Origin: Brassica napus
Lineage: Eukaryota; Streptophyta; Magnoliopsida; Brassicales; Brassicaceae
Length of the DNA: 64,000 nt
Assembly (NCBI RefSeq): GCF_020379485.1
Contig: NC_063451.1
Location: 803,739-867,738 of the forward strand
Direction: 5' to 3'
Position numbers and translations under genes: made by a program. This document shows, piece by piece, positions 35,044-47,900 of this stretch (positions within the stretch are counted from its first letter, which is position 1; the number at the start of each line of letters is the position of its first letter). The notes beneath the pieces are model-generated. The model did no database searches, was not told the origin of the DNA, and saw nothing but the letters and a program-made list of their open reading frames with translations.

Positions 35044-36621
35044 TGATATCTTGCATATTTACATTGTTTTATCCATTCACCCATGTGCATTTTGATCATA
35101 GACTAGGATTTAGCCATGTTTAGGTTGCATTTTGCATACATGAGTCTTTATCAGGTATTGGAGTACCACATGGAGTTCTTGGAGGCATTTGGTGCATTTG
35201 GAGCTCAAAAGAAGTGTTTAAAGCGATCAACGGACGAGCAGCGCACCAGAGCGACCTCACCGGAGCGACGCCGTGAAGTCGCTGTGACACACATCCCGTA
35301 GCGATCCAACCAGAGCGACATGGAGAGGTCGCTCGCGTTTCTATTGTGAGACACCCCTTCTCAGAGAGACTTGCCAGAGCGACGCTCCGAGGTCGCTCGC
35401 TTTTCCATGGCGAGACGACACAAAACGAAGCCCGGAGCGACCTCTCAGAGCGACCCACTGAGGTCGCTCCCGAAGTCCGTAGCGACTTGTTGGAGCGACA
35501 CACCAAGGTCGCTCGCGTCCTCTCGTCCGGAGACACCAAAGTCGAGCATCCTGGAGCGACCCCTCAGAGCGACCTACCAAGGTCGCTCCCAGCCAGAGCG
35601 ACCAGCTCAAGTCGCTCGCGTTTTGACGGGGCGAGACACGAAGAAGCGTCGGGAGCGACCTCCTGGGAGCGAGTATGCTAGGTCGCTCCGTGTGTTTGAT
35701 TGGACGATTTTTATGTTATTTCAGGGGCCTTTTGGTCATTTGTTTTATTGTTTTTAGTTTGGAAAAACCTAAGTTAAGTACTCTGGGCAGCCACCAGGCA
35801 GATTATCTTTGATCTAGGGAGAAATACACAAAAACTCTCTTGAGAAGTTCATCTCTTGGATTTTGATTGTTATGTTCTTGTGTTATTGTTGATTTCTTAT
35901 CGATTTCTCTACATGATTAATCTGAAATCCAATATGGGTTTAAGAGGAATCATGGAGATTAGTGAGTAATCACCTTTTGAATTCATGGGTTAGGGAGATT
36001 AAGGGTGATTAGGTTAGTTGTAGGATGTTTTAGTGTAGATCATTCTTGTTCCTTGCTAGTAGAGTATTCTTAATGCATCTTCTGAGTTGGCCACTCAAAA
36101 GTTGATCAATAGGCATTTCTCACCCGAAAGGTGTTTGATGAAATACCTGAGACAACTCTCCTAAACTTTTAGTATACTTTGCCAAAGACATTTGTTGTTA
36201 AAGATGCTAAGATAGCTAATAGACTTGTTAGTAATGATTGCTTTCATATTATTCAACCAAAGACATTTGATGTTTGAGATATGTTAGCAAATGAGCATTC
36301 ATCTAGACATAGAGCTTGCTTAGAATTGTGTCTAGGCTTAAGGTTGATAGTTTGATTGATCATTTGCCATCCTTAGTTCGATACTTGATCACCCAAGGTC
36401 TAATCCCTATGCCCATGAGTTCTCTTTTCCCTTAGTCAAGAAAGTATCATTCTGTTATTGCTTTCTAGTTTTAGTCATAGCTTAAAACCCATCTAAATCA
36501 TTGGTTGCACTTAGATTAAGTGAGTACTTGCATTCTCAGTGCTTTGATATCCCTCAGAACTGGTTCGACGATCACTATACTACAACATTTGTCTTAGGAG
36601 CCTTGAAAACTCCTAACATCA
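35044..36621 (+). repeat. Athila-like 3' LTR
   Basis: It is nearly identical to 29410-30958. It differs by an extra module of about 33 bp near 35448-35485 (CACTGAGGTCGCTCCC plus a further AGCGAC), which shows that modules are gained or lost as units. It ends CTAACATCA followed by the target duplication. Confidence 0.9.
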
Positions 36622-36626
36622 ATATC

Positions 36627-37273
36627 TAAATAAATGTAGTATTAATTTAAAGACCAACAAAATCAGCTATTGTCATGCACTTACAGAATTAATAACAAAT
36701 TTAACATAAACTATTTATATATATGATGCAATCTTTCACTAAAACATATATATATGTATATATTTTATAAAAATTAGAAACAATCATAATATGTAAATAT
36801 TGTAGAAATCTCTTTATATATGATGCAGTCTTCACTAATTTTATTTTTTTCATTAATTATGAAGATCTTCAATTATGTTTATCAAAACATAGTTAATGTA
36901 TAAACTACTATTGAGACTATTTTGGATAATATTACAATAGACATGAATTTGTTTTTTTTTCAAGAAACGTTTTTTTTTCTTTTAGAATATTTTATTATAA
37001 CTAATTCATGTTTAATGGTTGATTATATAAAAATTATATAAAATAAATTTAATTAAGAGTAACAACGTATTAACCAGTCTAAATTTTATCAAACTTCGTT
37101 GCGAAAAATCAACTCACAAATAATAATATTATATAGGGATACAGTACTTGTAAATTGGGTAAAACTAACATACAAATATATTTAAAATATCATATGAGTT
37201 ATCTCTATAATGGTCATCCATATCTAATATTATGTCAAATCTTATGAAAATCTTTTTTGGATTACATTCTATA
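36627..37273. other. AT-rich intergenic stretch, nothing recognised
   Basis: Sequence between the Athila-like element and the next Helitron end. It is AT-rich with TATATA words and no supported ORF or RNA. It was contiguous with the PORC 3' flank before the LTR element inserted. Confidence 0.5.
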
Positions 37274-38037
37274 CTAGGTGTGCGGGCATAACAAAATTCA
37301 AAATATGGAATAAATAGTGTATAGTTTTAGAAGTAACGGATTTTACATCATAATACCACCGTCTTTGGGAGAAAGCATCAGCCATGGAGAAAAGCTGGTA
37401 CTCAATATTTGACATGGACGAGAGAGAACAAAGTAACTTCAGTATCAAGAGGCAGTTATTGTGTGTATGTATAATTGCAACGTCCCAAAATAATTTGTGT
37501 GTTTAAGAAGATACTTTCATTCAAAATATGGAATAAATATTGTATAGTTTTATAAGTAACAGATTTTTTATTCATTAATTAGAATTGTATTGTATATGTG
37601 TTGTAATTCTTTATTTTAGGTGAATAATATTTTTTTTCCATAAATAATATCGAAAAATTTATGCAGACATCTTAAGAGAAAATATAATAAAATTCAAAAT
37701 ATTATCCATAAATAATATAAATTATGAAGTACAATTCTCGATAAAGAAAACAAAATCCATTAGAAACCTGCAAAAAATTTCTTAAATTTTGTAAGCAATT
37801 GGACGGGTTAACATTATTTGATAGATTTATTAATTTCAAAATTTTATTGAACAGAAAATAATATTAAATTGACATACCGTCATCGAAATAGTCGGAAAAC
37901 TGGATGGTAATCAAATACAATCGGTCTCCTAACTCATCACTATCCATCTGGCAAATACAGAAAATAAATAATTGTAACAGTTTATATATTTAAAAATTTT
38001 TATTTGAAAAAAAGTAGATTAAAATTACGTACACTGA

Positions 38038-39195
38038 CTAAGGAATCTGAAAAACTTGTTTGTAGACAACATTCAATGTTTTTGTCTGCGGCTTCCCTTC
38101 TTTACCAGTTATTAGGATTTTTAATCCAGATCTCGACTTAACTCTTGAAAGTGCAACGTAGAGCTGACCATGAGAGAACACTGTCCTTGGCAGAAACAAA
38201 CCAACACTTTCCGGTGTTTGACCTTGACTTTTGTTGATGGTCATCGCGAAAGCCAATGTAACTGGAAACTGTCTTCGACGCATTCTGAAGGAAAACTTTG
38301 TGTCAGGTGGTGTGACAAACATTCTAGGGATCCAAACCTTGTCTCCATCAATATTGTTTCCGGTTATAATTCTACCTTCTATCACATGAGGCAGTAACTG
38401 AGTAACAATTAGCCTAGTACCATTACATAAGCCATCTGCAACATCCATGTTACGAAGACGCATGATAGGAGCACCAACCTTGAGCTTCAAACAATGTCTA
38501 GGCAGTCCAGCCACTTTAACACTGTTAAAAAACTCTGCAGGATATACTACATTTTCTTCTATGTCAACATCGGATGGGATAATACTGTCAGAGCTAAGGT
38601 AAACCTTCTCTTCACCTGAGAGCATATGTAAATCTTTTTCTTTAGTGACATGTAAAAAGTTAGTGGAACATAAGAGTAAATGATAAAACATGTTACCAGG
38701 CAACTGCTGTAATCATTTATTTTATCCACTTCATCATTTGTGGGAGTAAGAATGGCTCGATGTCTATACAAATCCTTATCTGTTGAGGTTTGAAAAGCTT
38801 GTCCATAAACCTCTTTTGCCATAGTCTCAATAGGATCTTCTCCACTATTTTTTATCAGCAAATCAGAAGGGATGTCAATCTCAACTTGACCGTTGTTAGG
38901 CAAATTTATTTTTCCATCTCCAATATCCAAAATCCAGTTTGAGAAGGATTGAAGCTCTTTTGCTGCATCATCAGTAAGACCAGCGAGCAATCTCATGTTT
39001 TTTGTTAGCTTCAAAACTTTGCAATGCTCCCAAAGATATGACGAATTCAGAGCCGCCAAAACAGTCTCTGCTCTACCACCTCCAGGTATAACCGGTAAAA
39101 TCTGTCTGAAATCTCCACCGAAAACAACAACTTTAGCCCCAAAAAATTTGTCTTCAGAAGATGTTATAATATTATGTACGCATAGTGCGATCTAA
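38038..39195 (-). pseudogene. Helitron PIF1-type helicase, C-terminal fragment
   Basis: Open from about 39195 to a donor near 38697, then after a short intron from about 38620 to the stop at 38038. Motifs in order are KVVVFGGDFRQILPVIPGGG, LKLTKNMRL, AILTPTNDEVDKIND, then after the intron YLSSDSI, LKLKVGAPIMRLRN, TLAFAMTINKSQGQT and SHGQLYVALSRVKS. The last two are helicase motifs V and VI. The Walker A region and the whole Rep nuclease part are absent; sequence upstream of 39195 is unrelated. No internal stop is seen in what remains. In an autonomous Helitron this part unwinds DNA during rolling-circle transposition. Confidence 0.88.
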
Positions 39196-40141
39196 CTCTA
39201 TGGTCACTCAAAACACTGGTTTTATTAAAAGTTTAACCAAAAGATTAACTTCTCGTTGACTTCACCCTCATGCACGCTATCTCCTGGCCAAAACAGGGGA
39301 TCTTTTGGTCGAATGAGAAACCAGTCTACGAAGCAACCGTGGAATCCCAAAACCCATGCAAGCCAAATACATGTAAAAGCCCAAAACCCATGCACAGAAC
39401 TCCAACACATTTATACAATGTGATAACGAACAGAGAGAATGATTACTTGACCCTCACGCACGCTTTCTAGAATCTCTTGCCAGACGAGTCCTATGAAGAA
39501 GAGCAGTGTCTCCGTGAAGATGTAATCATTGAGCTCAGGAGCTATACCAGTTTTTTCAGATAGGGGAGGAACTTGGGGTAGATTCAAGAAAAAACTACTT
39601 GGCCGTCAATAAGCCGCAAGAACACAGCCAAACACTGCGAAGGTTTAAAACAGAGACATATCTATCAGCTTCCCTAAAGCAGCAAACCAAAGAACAAGAA
39701 GAAGACGACTACCAAGATTTCATCATTGACACTGACACCGTATTATTAATTATTATATGTTTTTAGTGTAACAGAACCTTAAAGAAAGACTGAAACTTTC
39801 AAAACAATCCTCCATCTAAGTAAAATCCAGTCACAAAATTTTGACTTCGGTTTTGAGATCGTTGACTCTCAGTCTCAGAGCCAAATCAATTTTTACATTT
39901 TGCAAGTGTACTTCTAACAGAAGCCACACCCACTTTCAAAAGATGATATCATGTCCAAATAAAATAACGAATAACACAGAAAGCCAATCTTGTTTAGTGA
40001 GGAACAAATAAATGTTTAAATTTTTTTAAAAAAATCCAAAATCAAAAGTACTTTGACCAAATTCAAGAAATGATAATAAGAATACGGAAGTCAGACAAAG
40101 CCATAACAATAGGAAATAAAGCTTTTTAAAAAGCCGAGAGA
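39196..40141. other. Spacer between helicase and RPA remnants
   Basis: The helicase similarity stops sharply near 39195. What follows shows no gene. A word near 39252 (GACTTCACCCTCATGCACGCT) is echoed near 39447 (TTGACCCTCACGCACGCTTTC). It may be the product of a deletion that removed Rep. Confidence 0.4.
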
Positions 40142-42447
40142 TCACTCGCCCTTGACTTTCTTCTGAGAATGTTTCTTGTTGACAGAGTGTTGATCCTCAA
40201 GGCTATTGTCTTGATCTTCTTGGCTTTTTCTTTTAGACAAAGGAGTTCCGAAAAAACCACCAGAACCAGAGGAAATATCATCTGAGGACTGCAACATTAG
40301 GACCTGCAAGAGAAAGAGTTCATCTCAATATTATGCTAATGTAACTATCAAATCTAAGCAATTATAATCAGTGTAATACCGGTTTAGGAGGCAAAGCAGT
40401 AAATTCCTCAATCATTTCACGGTCATCAGTAGCCAATCGAACGACATACTGAGAGCTCTTTCCTTTGACGTTATCAGCATCAACTGAAATCTCAAAAAGG
40501 ACTCTCTTGCCAAAAAGGTCGCTAACTGCTTCAGGTAAGAACTCGGGATCTTCATTCTACAATTACATAGAGATAGGTTAAACAAAAGAATTTATTGGGT
40601 AAATTATTGGACACTATTGATTTTCCAAAAGTACCTCATCATAGAGTTCAGCGGCAAAATGACGCACAATCAGTTGAGCATTGGTATCAAATAAAAGAAA
40701 GTTTGCCTCACCGAAATCGTCTTTAACATGGGCAATTAATTTGAACCCGAAACCACAAGAATAAAATGTCAATCATATATACATTACTATATTTCAATGT
40801 CACAAAGGCATTCAAAAATATTTAATGTTAACTCTTCCTCTTGATCAAAGAATACAATACCTGGATATGACCTCAATGTGTTCTTTATCACATGTATTGC
40901 AGAAGAACAAGGGACGGTTATCAGCATCAACATTGGTTGTTGGCATTACTTTTTTGTTCTGGTATTTGCCTTAGATATTGCCAGCCACGTTCAGCATCTA
41001 TGCTTTCAATAGTGCCCCGAGTGACAAAATTCCCAACCTTACAAACAATGAAAATATGTTAAAGTCATTGATAACAAATGGAATAAAATCATGTGGAAAG
41101 AATTATAAGATGAAGGGTTTAGTGTATATACCAGAGTACTATCAATGATCTCTCTTATGGTTAGCCTCTCATTAAGAACAAAAAACCTAGCACGAACAGA
41201 TGTAGCAGTACCAACAGACCATTGGCTACTATCGTTGTTTGTAAGAGCAAGTGAATCATTAGGGAGACTGCACAATCAATTAAGCCATAATATCAAAACG
41301 TTTTAGTATGTCGTGAAGTTACTGAACATAAAATCAGATCTAGCTGTGGAAAGTTGTCACACTGGAGACGTACCTTGCTTTGAACTCCTCGATAAAATCC
41401 AGTGTTGGGTTGAGCAAAATATGGGTTGAATTATACCCGCTAGATATGGAGTAAGCACCTACAATATTTTGATCTTATTAACATGTTATGCGATTAATAA
41501 TTTTAGACAAATATATGTGTCATTATATACCTTTCCACTCTTTAATAGAACAGAACCTGATAACACAAATAATCATTGTGGACATGTTTATCATACTGTA
41601 ATTGTATACTTGTTTAGCATAACAGCCCCAAAGAGTACACATCATCTTCACATTACTGTATAATATAAACTTACGTTAATAGATAGAATACACAAGTTCA
41701 GCTAGCAAATTAAAGGAAAAGACAAAGTATTTAAACTTACTTTTGGTCACGTAACTCAATCAAGAGCCTCAAATTGTCTTTTCCTTTAATCACTTTGTTT
41801 TCAAGAGATCCGAAGTTAACTATTTGGCCAATAACATCTACATAACAAAGGTCACAAAAATAAAGCACAAGTTAAATCCGAAAATATAAAGTACACCGAA
41901 AAAATATGGGTTTATAAATTGACTCACCAACCAAACGACTGTTATCAAGCTTTCCACCAACAATATCATTGTAATCCGCAAAATACTTCTCCGGAACTTC
42001 ACTCGGAAATTCATCAGCTGTTCCAACAAAAGTTGTTGGAAAGAAGCCAATTTTTTACGGATGCGCGATTGTCCGATAATCACTTTTAGCATCGTACAAT
42101 TTGAATAATTGGACGACCTTCGCATCGCCCTCGGTTAGTTTCCTTTCAAATTGTTTGATGAGCTGTTCACCAACTGAAGCATGAATTTTTGTCCCCTACA
42201 CGAAGATGAGATAAAGTTATATGAGTTGGATTGAGAACAAAAGACTAAAGACGATTATGAGTTGTAAAAAATGTAGTAATCTACTTACTTCTTTATCCAC
42301 GAAAACCATTTCGATGGTGTTTCCGGAATCTTTGTTGTAATTTCTCCACAAGCGAAGAATCCTAACCTCAATACGCCATGTATCTTTACACGGTTTTAAT
42401 TGCCTGATAAAAGACACTCGGTTTTTGGGAGCTTGAACCATTGTCAT
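40142..42447 (-). pseudogene. RPA70-like single-strand DNA-binding gene of a Helitron, disabled
   Basis: Multi-exon gene resembling the replication protein A large-subunit genes carried by plant Helitrons (DUF223/OB folds). The first exon (42447-42289) reads RQLKPCKDTWRIEVRILRLW. The second (about 42197-41930) has FPSEVPEKYFADYNDIVGGK, and further exons give DVIGQIVNFGSLENKV, then a zinc-binding OB part with RPLFFCNTCDKEHIEV, then LPEAVSDLFGKRVLFEISVD and a Ser/Lys-rich tail to the stop at 40142. Two lesions are visible: an in-frame TAA at 42055-42057 where relatives have Tyr (HP-stop-KIGFF), and a frame change around 40940-40975 just before the zinc finger, where one Cys pair is lost. Such proteins may coat single-stranded DNA during Helitron replication. 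Confidence 0.82.
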
Positions 42448-44944
42448 ACTGTTTTAAAAAATTTGATATCTTCACAACACTGTATTGTATTGTATGTAAG
42501 ACATTGGGAGTATCTTTATATATAGTCGACTTTTCATAATAAATGACGTTTGAATATTTATTTTCCGCAATAAATATTGAAATAGATTAAAGAAAGATAT
42601 TAACTCTACATTGTCATAAGCTGGTTTGCATTTAATATATAAGAACTTGCGCAACTAATACATATTTAAAATAAGGTAAGTCATTAAAAACGAATTAACA
42701 ATTTAGAAAGATTTAAAAGTCGAATTAATGTGATACTAACTTGCGCAAGAAATGCTTATTCTCAATAAGGCAACTTTATATTGTCGACCTTTCAAAAATA
42801 AATGATGTTTTTATATTTATTTTTCACAATAAATATTGAAATAGATTAAAGAAAGTTATCCCCCTATTAACTATTTCACCGGGGATTTTATATTGTAATA
42901 AGGTAAGTCATTACAAACAAATTAAGAATTTAGAAACATTAAGGTAAATTGGCATTTAAAATTTCAATAAATGTGATAATAAGTTGGGCAAGAAATGTTT
43001 AAAATAAATAAGGTAACTTACATTTAAACTATTCATAAGTTACTTTGCAACTTGCGCAAGTAATACAAAAATCCCCTTGTAATTTTAAATAAATTAATTT
43101 ATTTATTACAGAAATATGTTCTTCTTTTCAAAATCGATAATAGGTTTGGGCTTTTCTAAATAGGCTATGAAATCTATATTTTATACTAAATCCTACATAT
43201 ACATTAGCTCAAGAAAACTGAACGCTTCAAATTGGTCTAACAACTATCTGGAAAAGTCATTGGTATATCCCCAGCTTCAAACAACTACATATTTGATATG
43301 AACCATTTCTCAATCAATCTTTTGCAAAAGAAAGAATATACCTCCAAGAGTGCTGCTCTGAAACTGGATAACACTATACTGGAATATATTCAGCTACAGA
43401 CCACCACGTATTTCTTTCTCAAACATTTCCATTTGTATATTTTCCCTGCTCTCATTTAAGTTTCAATACATGTCAAATCAGAAAACGGCATGTGCAATAG
43501 GAAAAGAGCTGAAGAAAAAAAATGATGATATAGCTCACCTTCCCAAAGAACATATAGGTTGCGTAGCTTGAGAATCCAAGATTTTAATGATTTTGAGTAA
43601 AACTGTTGTTTTCTCGATGCTCCCTGTTATGAAATTGTACTATGTGCCCTCCTTAAATTGTAGCCTCCACCAGAAAGTAAGAGAGAGATTAGGAACATGG
43701 GGACAGAATCAAGTTTAAAAGCGGAACCATAAAAGACTAACCTTATAACTTGAAGTCCTAGACCAACTGAGGCATCTTGTATATCATTGATAGCATGCGA
43801 ACACACTAACCTTAAATTTCTATCTGCATACTCCAGGGGTCAAGAAAAGCGAGTCAGCATCAACAGAAGTTACAGAACATATAATATTAAGACATAAAGA
43901 ACAAAAGAGGAGACGGGAAGACCAGTCAAACCTTCTGAAGAAGTAGAAACATCCACGAGTAACACACACAATATCTCTTGGCTACTCCTGAGCAACACTA
44001 CTTCACTGCATTTACAGAGTACTGTCAGGTGTAAAAGAAGACACTATCTGACTGCAACATCCGAGTTCTTCTCTAGTAATATCACCATCATACCACAATC
44101 TAAAGAGAGAGATTTTCTTCAAACAAAAAAAAAGTAGAGAGTAGTGTGGAAGTTTAGGACTCTGGATTTTAGGGATCAAAATAACATATATTTTGCTCCT
44201 TATAAACTCATTAGTGGCTCGATCTGCAACATATCAAAATAACATCTGAGGTCAAATTGATTCCCACCGCAAGCAAACATGAAGAGAGCATTTCAGCCAA
44301 AATCAAGCATCAAATTTTGCAAGTGTTCCCGAGACAACATTTGATTCATCCACAATCAAGCAAAATAAATCGGCCGACACGATTTTCACAAAACGTACCA
44401 TATCATTGCGTCATTCCGATTCGTAACCCTAGCCCTCACCGGAATCACCAATCGGTACTCGAGGAAGCAGTTCTCGGAACAGTGAGCGAAGATCGGTCCA
44501 CCGGAATGAAAGAACTATCTGTCAGTTCTCGAGGAAGCAGTACTCTATAAAGCTCGGTCCACCGGTTCTCGAGGAAGCAGTTCTCCGATTTCTCTGATTT
44601 CGATCGACCTTCATTCACTGTTCCGAGAACTGATATTACCGATCCACCTGTCGAACTCCTCTGGTTCTGCTCGGCCTTCGATTCACCATATCAATTTAAT
44701 CCCCAATCCCAACTTTTGGTTCTTCTAATCGACAAAAGAGAAAAGCATAGTGTTTTGTCTTTATTCTCAAGTGTTTAGAAACCTAAATTAAGTAGTTCTA
44801 GGTTAACTCTTTCCCGCTGATTTAAAAAAAAAAAAAAAAAAAATTATCAAAAATCAACCAATAGGATTAAGAGAAATTTTCTGAGAAGCTCTATACCATT
44901 GCCACCTATTGAGAAGTCACTAAATCTTTTAATATATAGGGGGA
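42448..44944 (-). other. Leader region of the Helitron-like block with a tandem duplication
   Basis: No ORF is recognised. At 42520-42775 and 42777-43020 a unit of about 250 bp occurs twice: both copies contain CAATAAATATTGAAATAGATTAAAG and ATAAGGTAAGTCATTA plus GCAAGAAATG. Further left in transcription sense, GTTCTCGAGGAAGCAGT-like words recur at 44456, 44525 and 44565. The region probably holds the promoter and 5' UTR of the RPA-like gene. Confidence 0.5.
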
Positions 44945-44999
44945 TATTCATACTAGAAGATTTTTTTCTTTTTTTTTCTTTCTTTGATTACATTCTACA

Positions 45000-47900
45000 T
45001 CTTATATATTAAAACAGAAGTCATGACCTTTTTCATGTGTGATATTTTAAAATGAACATTCTCCTAGAATAGTATTTACATTATTTTGTATTTGCATAAC
45101 CTAATCCTAACAATATATTTAATTCCTCTTTTTCCAGCAAGATTAAACAAAACAATTATTTTGATTTATCAGTTAGTGTTTAGATTCTTTACGTGAGGGA
45201 TCGAGTGCTCCGACGTTCTTGGACAATTAATCAGCCCACTACCAGCATAGCATAGCTATTAACCTTTCTTCATAAAATTGCAGTCTCTACAGTTATTATT
45301 GAACTCTAAACCTAACGTAAAACAAACTATAACATGAAATTATCAAACTAATTTGAGCTTATTCTGTTCTGATTATTTAGCTAGGCTGTTACATAAAAAA
45401 TTCCTGGTCTAACGTTGATGATAAATAAGATTCATAATCAACAATATATAGTAACTTAAAAGAAGAAGTTTAACTTTTGTTTCTTTTAAATAGTTGAATC
45501 ATGTGTTATGATTTCAAACAATACAGAGTAAGTCACTTATAATATACTTTAGACACTAACACAATGCAACCATTAAAACAGAATTCATAACCTTTTACAT
45601 TCCTAATTTTTTTTATTTGATCTATCATTTAAATAAGATGTTTAAAAAAGATCCATCATTTAAATTTTTTAATTCATGTATTTTTGTATTTGTTTTACAT
45701 CATTAATGATATATATTGCAAATAGGGGTGTTCAACCCGGTAAAAGCAAACCAACAAAAACTGAACCAAACCGAAATAGAGAAAGTGATTTGGATTTGAT
45801 AATACCGAATATACTGAATGAATGTTATTCTTAAGAAGCCGTGGCATATGAAAATGTTTGGTATATAAACCGATCAAACCGAATAAACCAATCAATTAAA
45901 ATATAGTAATATAATTAAATGTAAATTATATAATTTAATTAATAACATATGCATAATTTATTTTATTGATATAATCTTCATATAATATGTTGATTTTACT
46001 AATTTAATGTTTTTTAAATTAAAAAAAAATTCATTTTTATCAAATTAAACAAAATATAATTTTACTTTTCATTGAAAAAGATGTATCCTAATATTTAGCT
46101 ATTTAATTTATAAGCAATTTCAATTTCATTATCTGACTTCTTACCTTTTATATACCTTTCCTATTACTATCTACCTTTTATTACTTTCTTATTAATACTT
46201 TCATAAACTCATTATTTTGTATATATAAGTCATTAACGGTACATTTTTAACAATACATAAACTCAAAATTTTATACAACCTGATTAATAATAAAGATTAT
46301 TTACTACGTGAGTAACATTTGACCTCTATCAAATGGAGTTTAAGAATGTTTTAGACCATTTCTTCAAAAGTCAATAACTTTTAATTAAATAACTTCTAAT
46401 TAAAATATCATTTATTTTCCTAATAATAAAACCTAAGAGACTCATTAATTTTAACAAATTAAACTAAATATTTAAATATTTTAAAAATAAAATATATAAA
46501 AAGATATTCTACAGATTTTTCTAAAATCGTAATCTAATAAAATCTTATTATATCTTTTTGAAAAGTATAAATACCACTAAAACAGGAAAATGTTTTGAAA
46601 CTAATCTTATAATTACATGGTATATTATCATTTGTGACACTAAGATTTAATTAGTTTCCGAAGCATAGGTTATGCCAAAACAATATATTAATTTATATAT
46701 TACAGACACAATTAGTCGCTTTATATAACAAACTACGTCTATCATATTTTATGGCCCATCTCATTTCACACATTACCACATTACGAATATTAACCAAGCA
46801 AGTGAAAATTTATACATAGAATACATTATCATACATTTTACAACAAAATTCATTGGACATGAAAATAATTTTCATGTTTATTAAATTTTACATATATTAT
46901 AATGTCTAACTAGATCTCGATCCGCGCAACCGCGCGAGATTTTGTTTTCATTTATTTTTATATAAATATTTTATTTTCAATTCAAAATTGGTATATATTA
47001 TAATATATATGTGTCTATCAATTTTTAAAACATAATAAGTTTACGGTATATTTTTTCATTGAATAAATTGTTTCAAACTTTCACTTGTATTTGTATCTTC
47101 TTCTATATATATATTTTTGGATTATTATTTCATTATTAAAATCGTAACTATATATATAAAGATTAGTAAAATATTGTTTTATTGACATATTCAAAGATAT
47201 TGTAACATTTCACAAATTTAAAAAATTTTAAAAAAATTAAACTTTCCGCTTCATAGATTTATATTATCGAGTAAATAATTAAACATTTAGTTTTTGTTAA
47301 AAAATAAATTATATAGTTTAAAATGTGTTTTCATTGGTTTAAGGTAGTAAATATTAATCATTGTTAGATAATATGGTTTTTTTTATTTAAAAAAAATCTT
47401 TATAATTTTAAAAGTTAACATCGACAAATATTTAAATATTTAATATAAGGAGGTATAGTATTACAACAGTAAATTATATCTATTTAATTTATACTATCTA
47501 TAAATCAAATGGATCATCTATTGTTTAAATCTAATTATTAATAGTCGAATAAAAATTTCTGGTAGGCCCAAAATTTAAATGATAAGATTAGATATTAAAT
47601 GTAACATGATTTTCTAGGAATAGGTCCATTAGGTCCATTTTTTAAAAAATCACACATGAATCAAGGTTGTGACTTCTGTTTAAATATATAAGATAATCAA
47701 ACAAAAAATCCAACAAAATAAAATATAATAAGTAGCTGCAAATACAATTTTCGGTTCAAATTATAATGTGTGGTAATATTTAGTTACTATTCGCTTCAGT
47801 TAGTCGCTTTATATAACAAATTACTACTATCATATTTTATGGTCCATCTCATTTCACGCATTACCACATTACAAACATTAACCAAGCAAGTGAAAAATTT

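Larger units (their letters stand above)
29410..36621 (+). mobile_element. Athila-like Ty3 LTR retrotransposon lacking polymerase
   Basis: LTRs at 29410-30958 and 35044-36621 are flanked by the 5-bp duplication ATATC (29405-29409 and 36622-36626). The primer-binding site TTGGCGCCGTTGCC follows the 5' LTR, as in Athila and related elements. The interior (about 4.1 kb) carries gag and an aspartic protease region, then about 1.5 kb of non-coding sequence and a purine tract. Reverse transcriptase, RNase H and integrase are absent, so the element is non-autonomous. LTR similarity is very high, which suggests a fairly recent insertion just downstream of PORC. Confidence 0.92.
37274..44944 (-). mobile_element. 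Helitron-like block with RPA and helicase remnants
   Basis: Minus orientation. The 5' end reads TCCCCCTATATATTAAAAGA (from 44944), like Brassicaceae Helitrons. The proposed 3' end is GCCCGCACACCTAG, then T, at 37274 on the minus strand. The usual hairpin just before the end is not clear, so this end is less certain. It carries an RPA70-like pseudogene (40142-42447) and the C-terminal part of a PIF1-type helicase (38038-39195). The rolling-circle Rep domain is missing, so it cannot move on its own. Confidence 0.55.

Noticed and set aside
45722..45895. GGGGTGTTCAACCCGG start with AACCGAA words as a hAT element
   Set aside because: The left end looks hAT-like, but no matching right end or 8-bp duplication was found; the rest is low-complexity.
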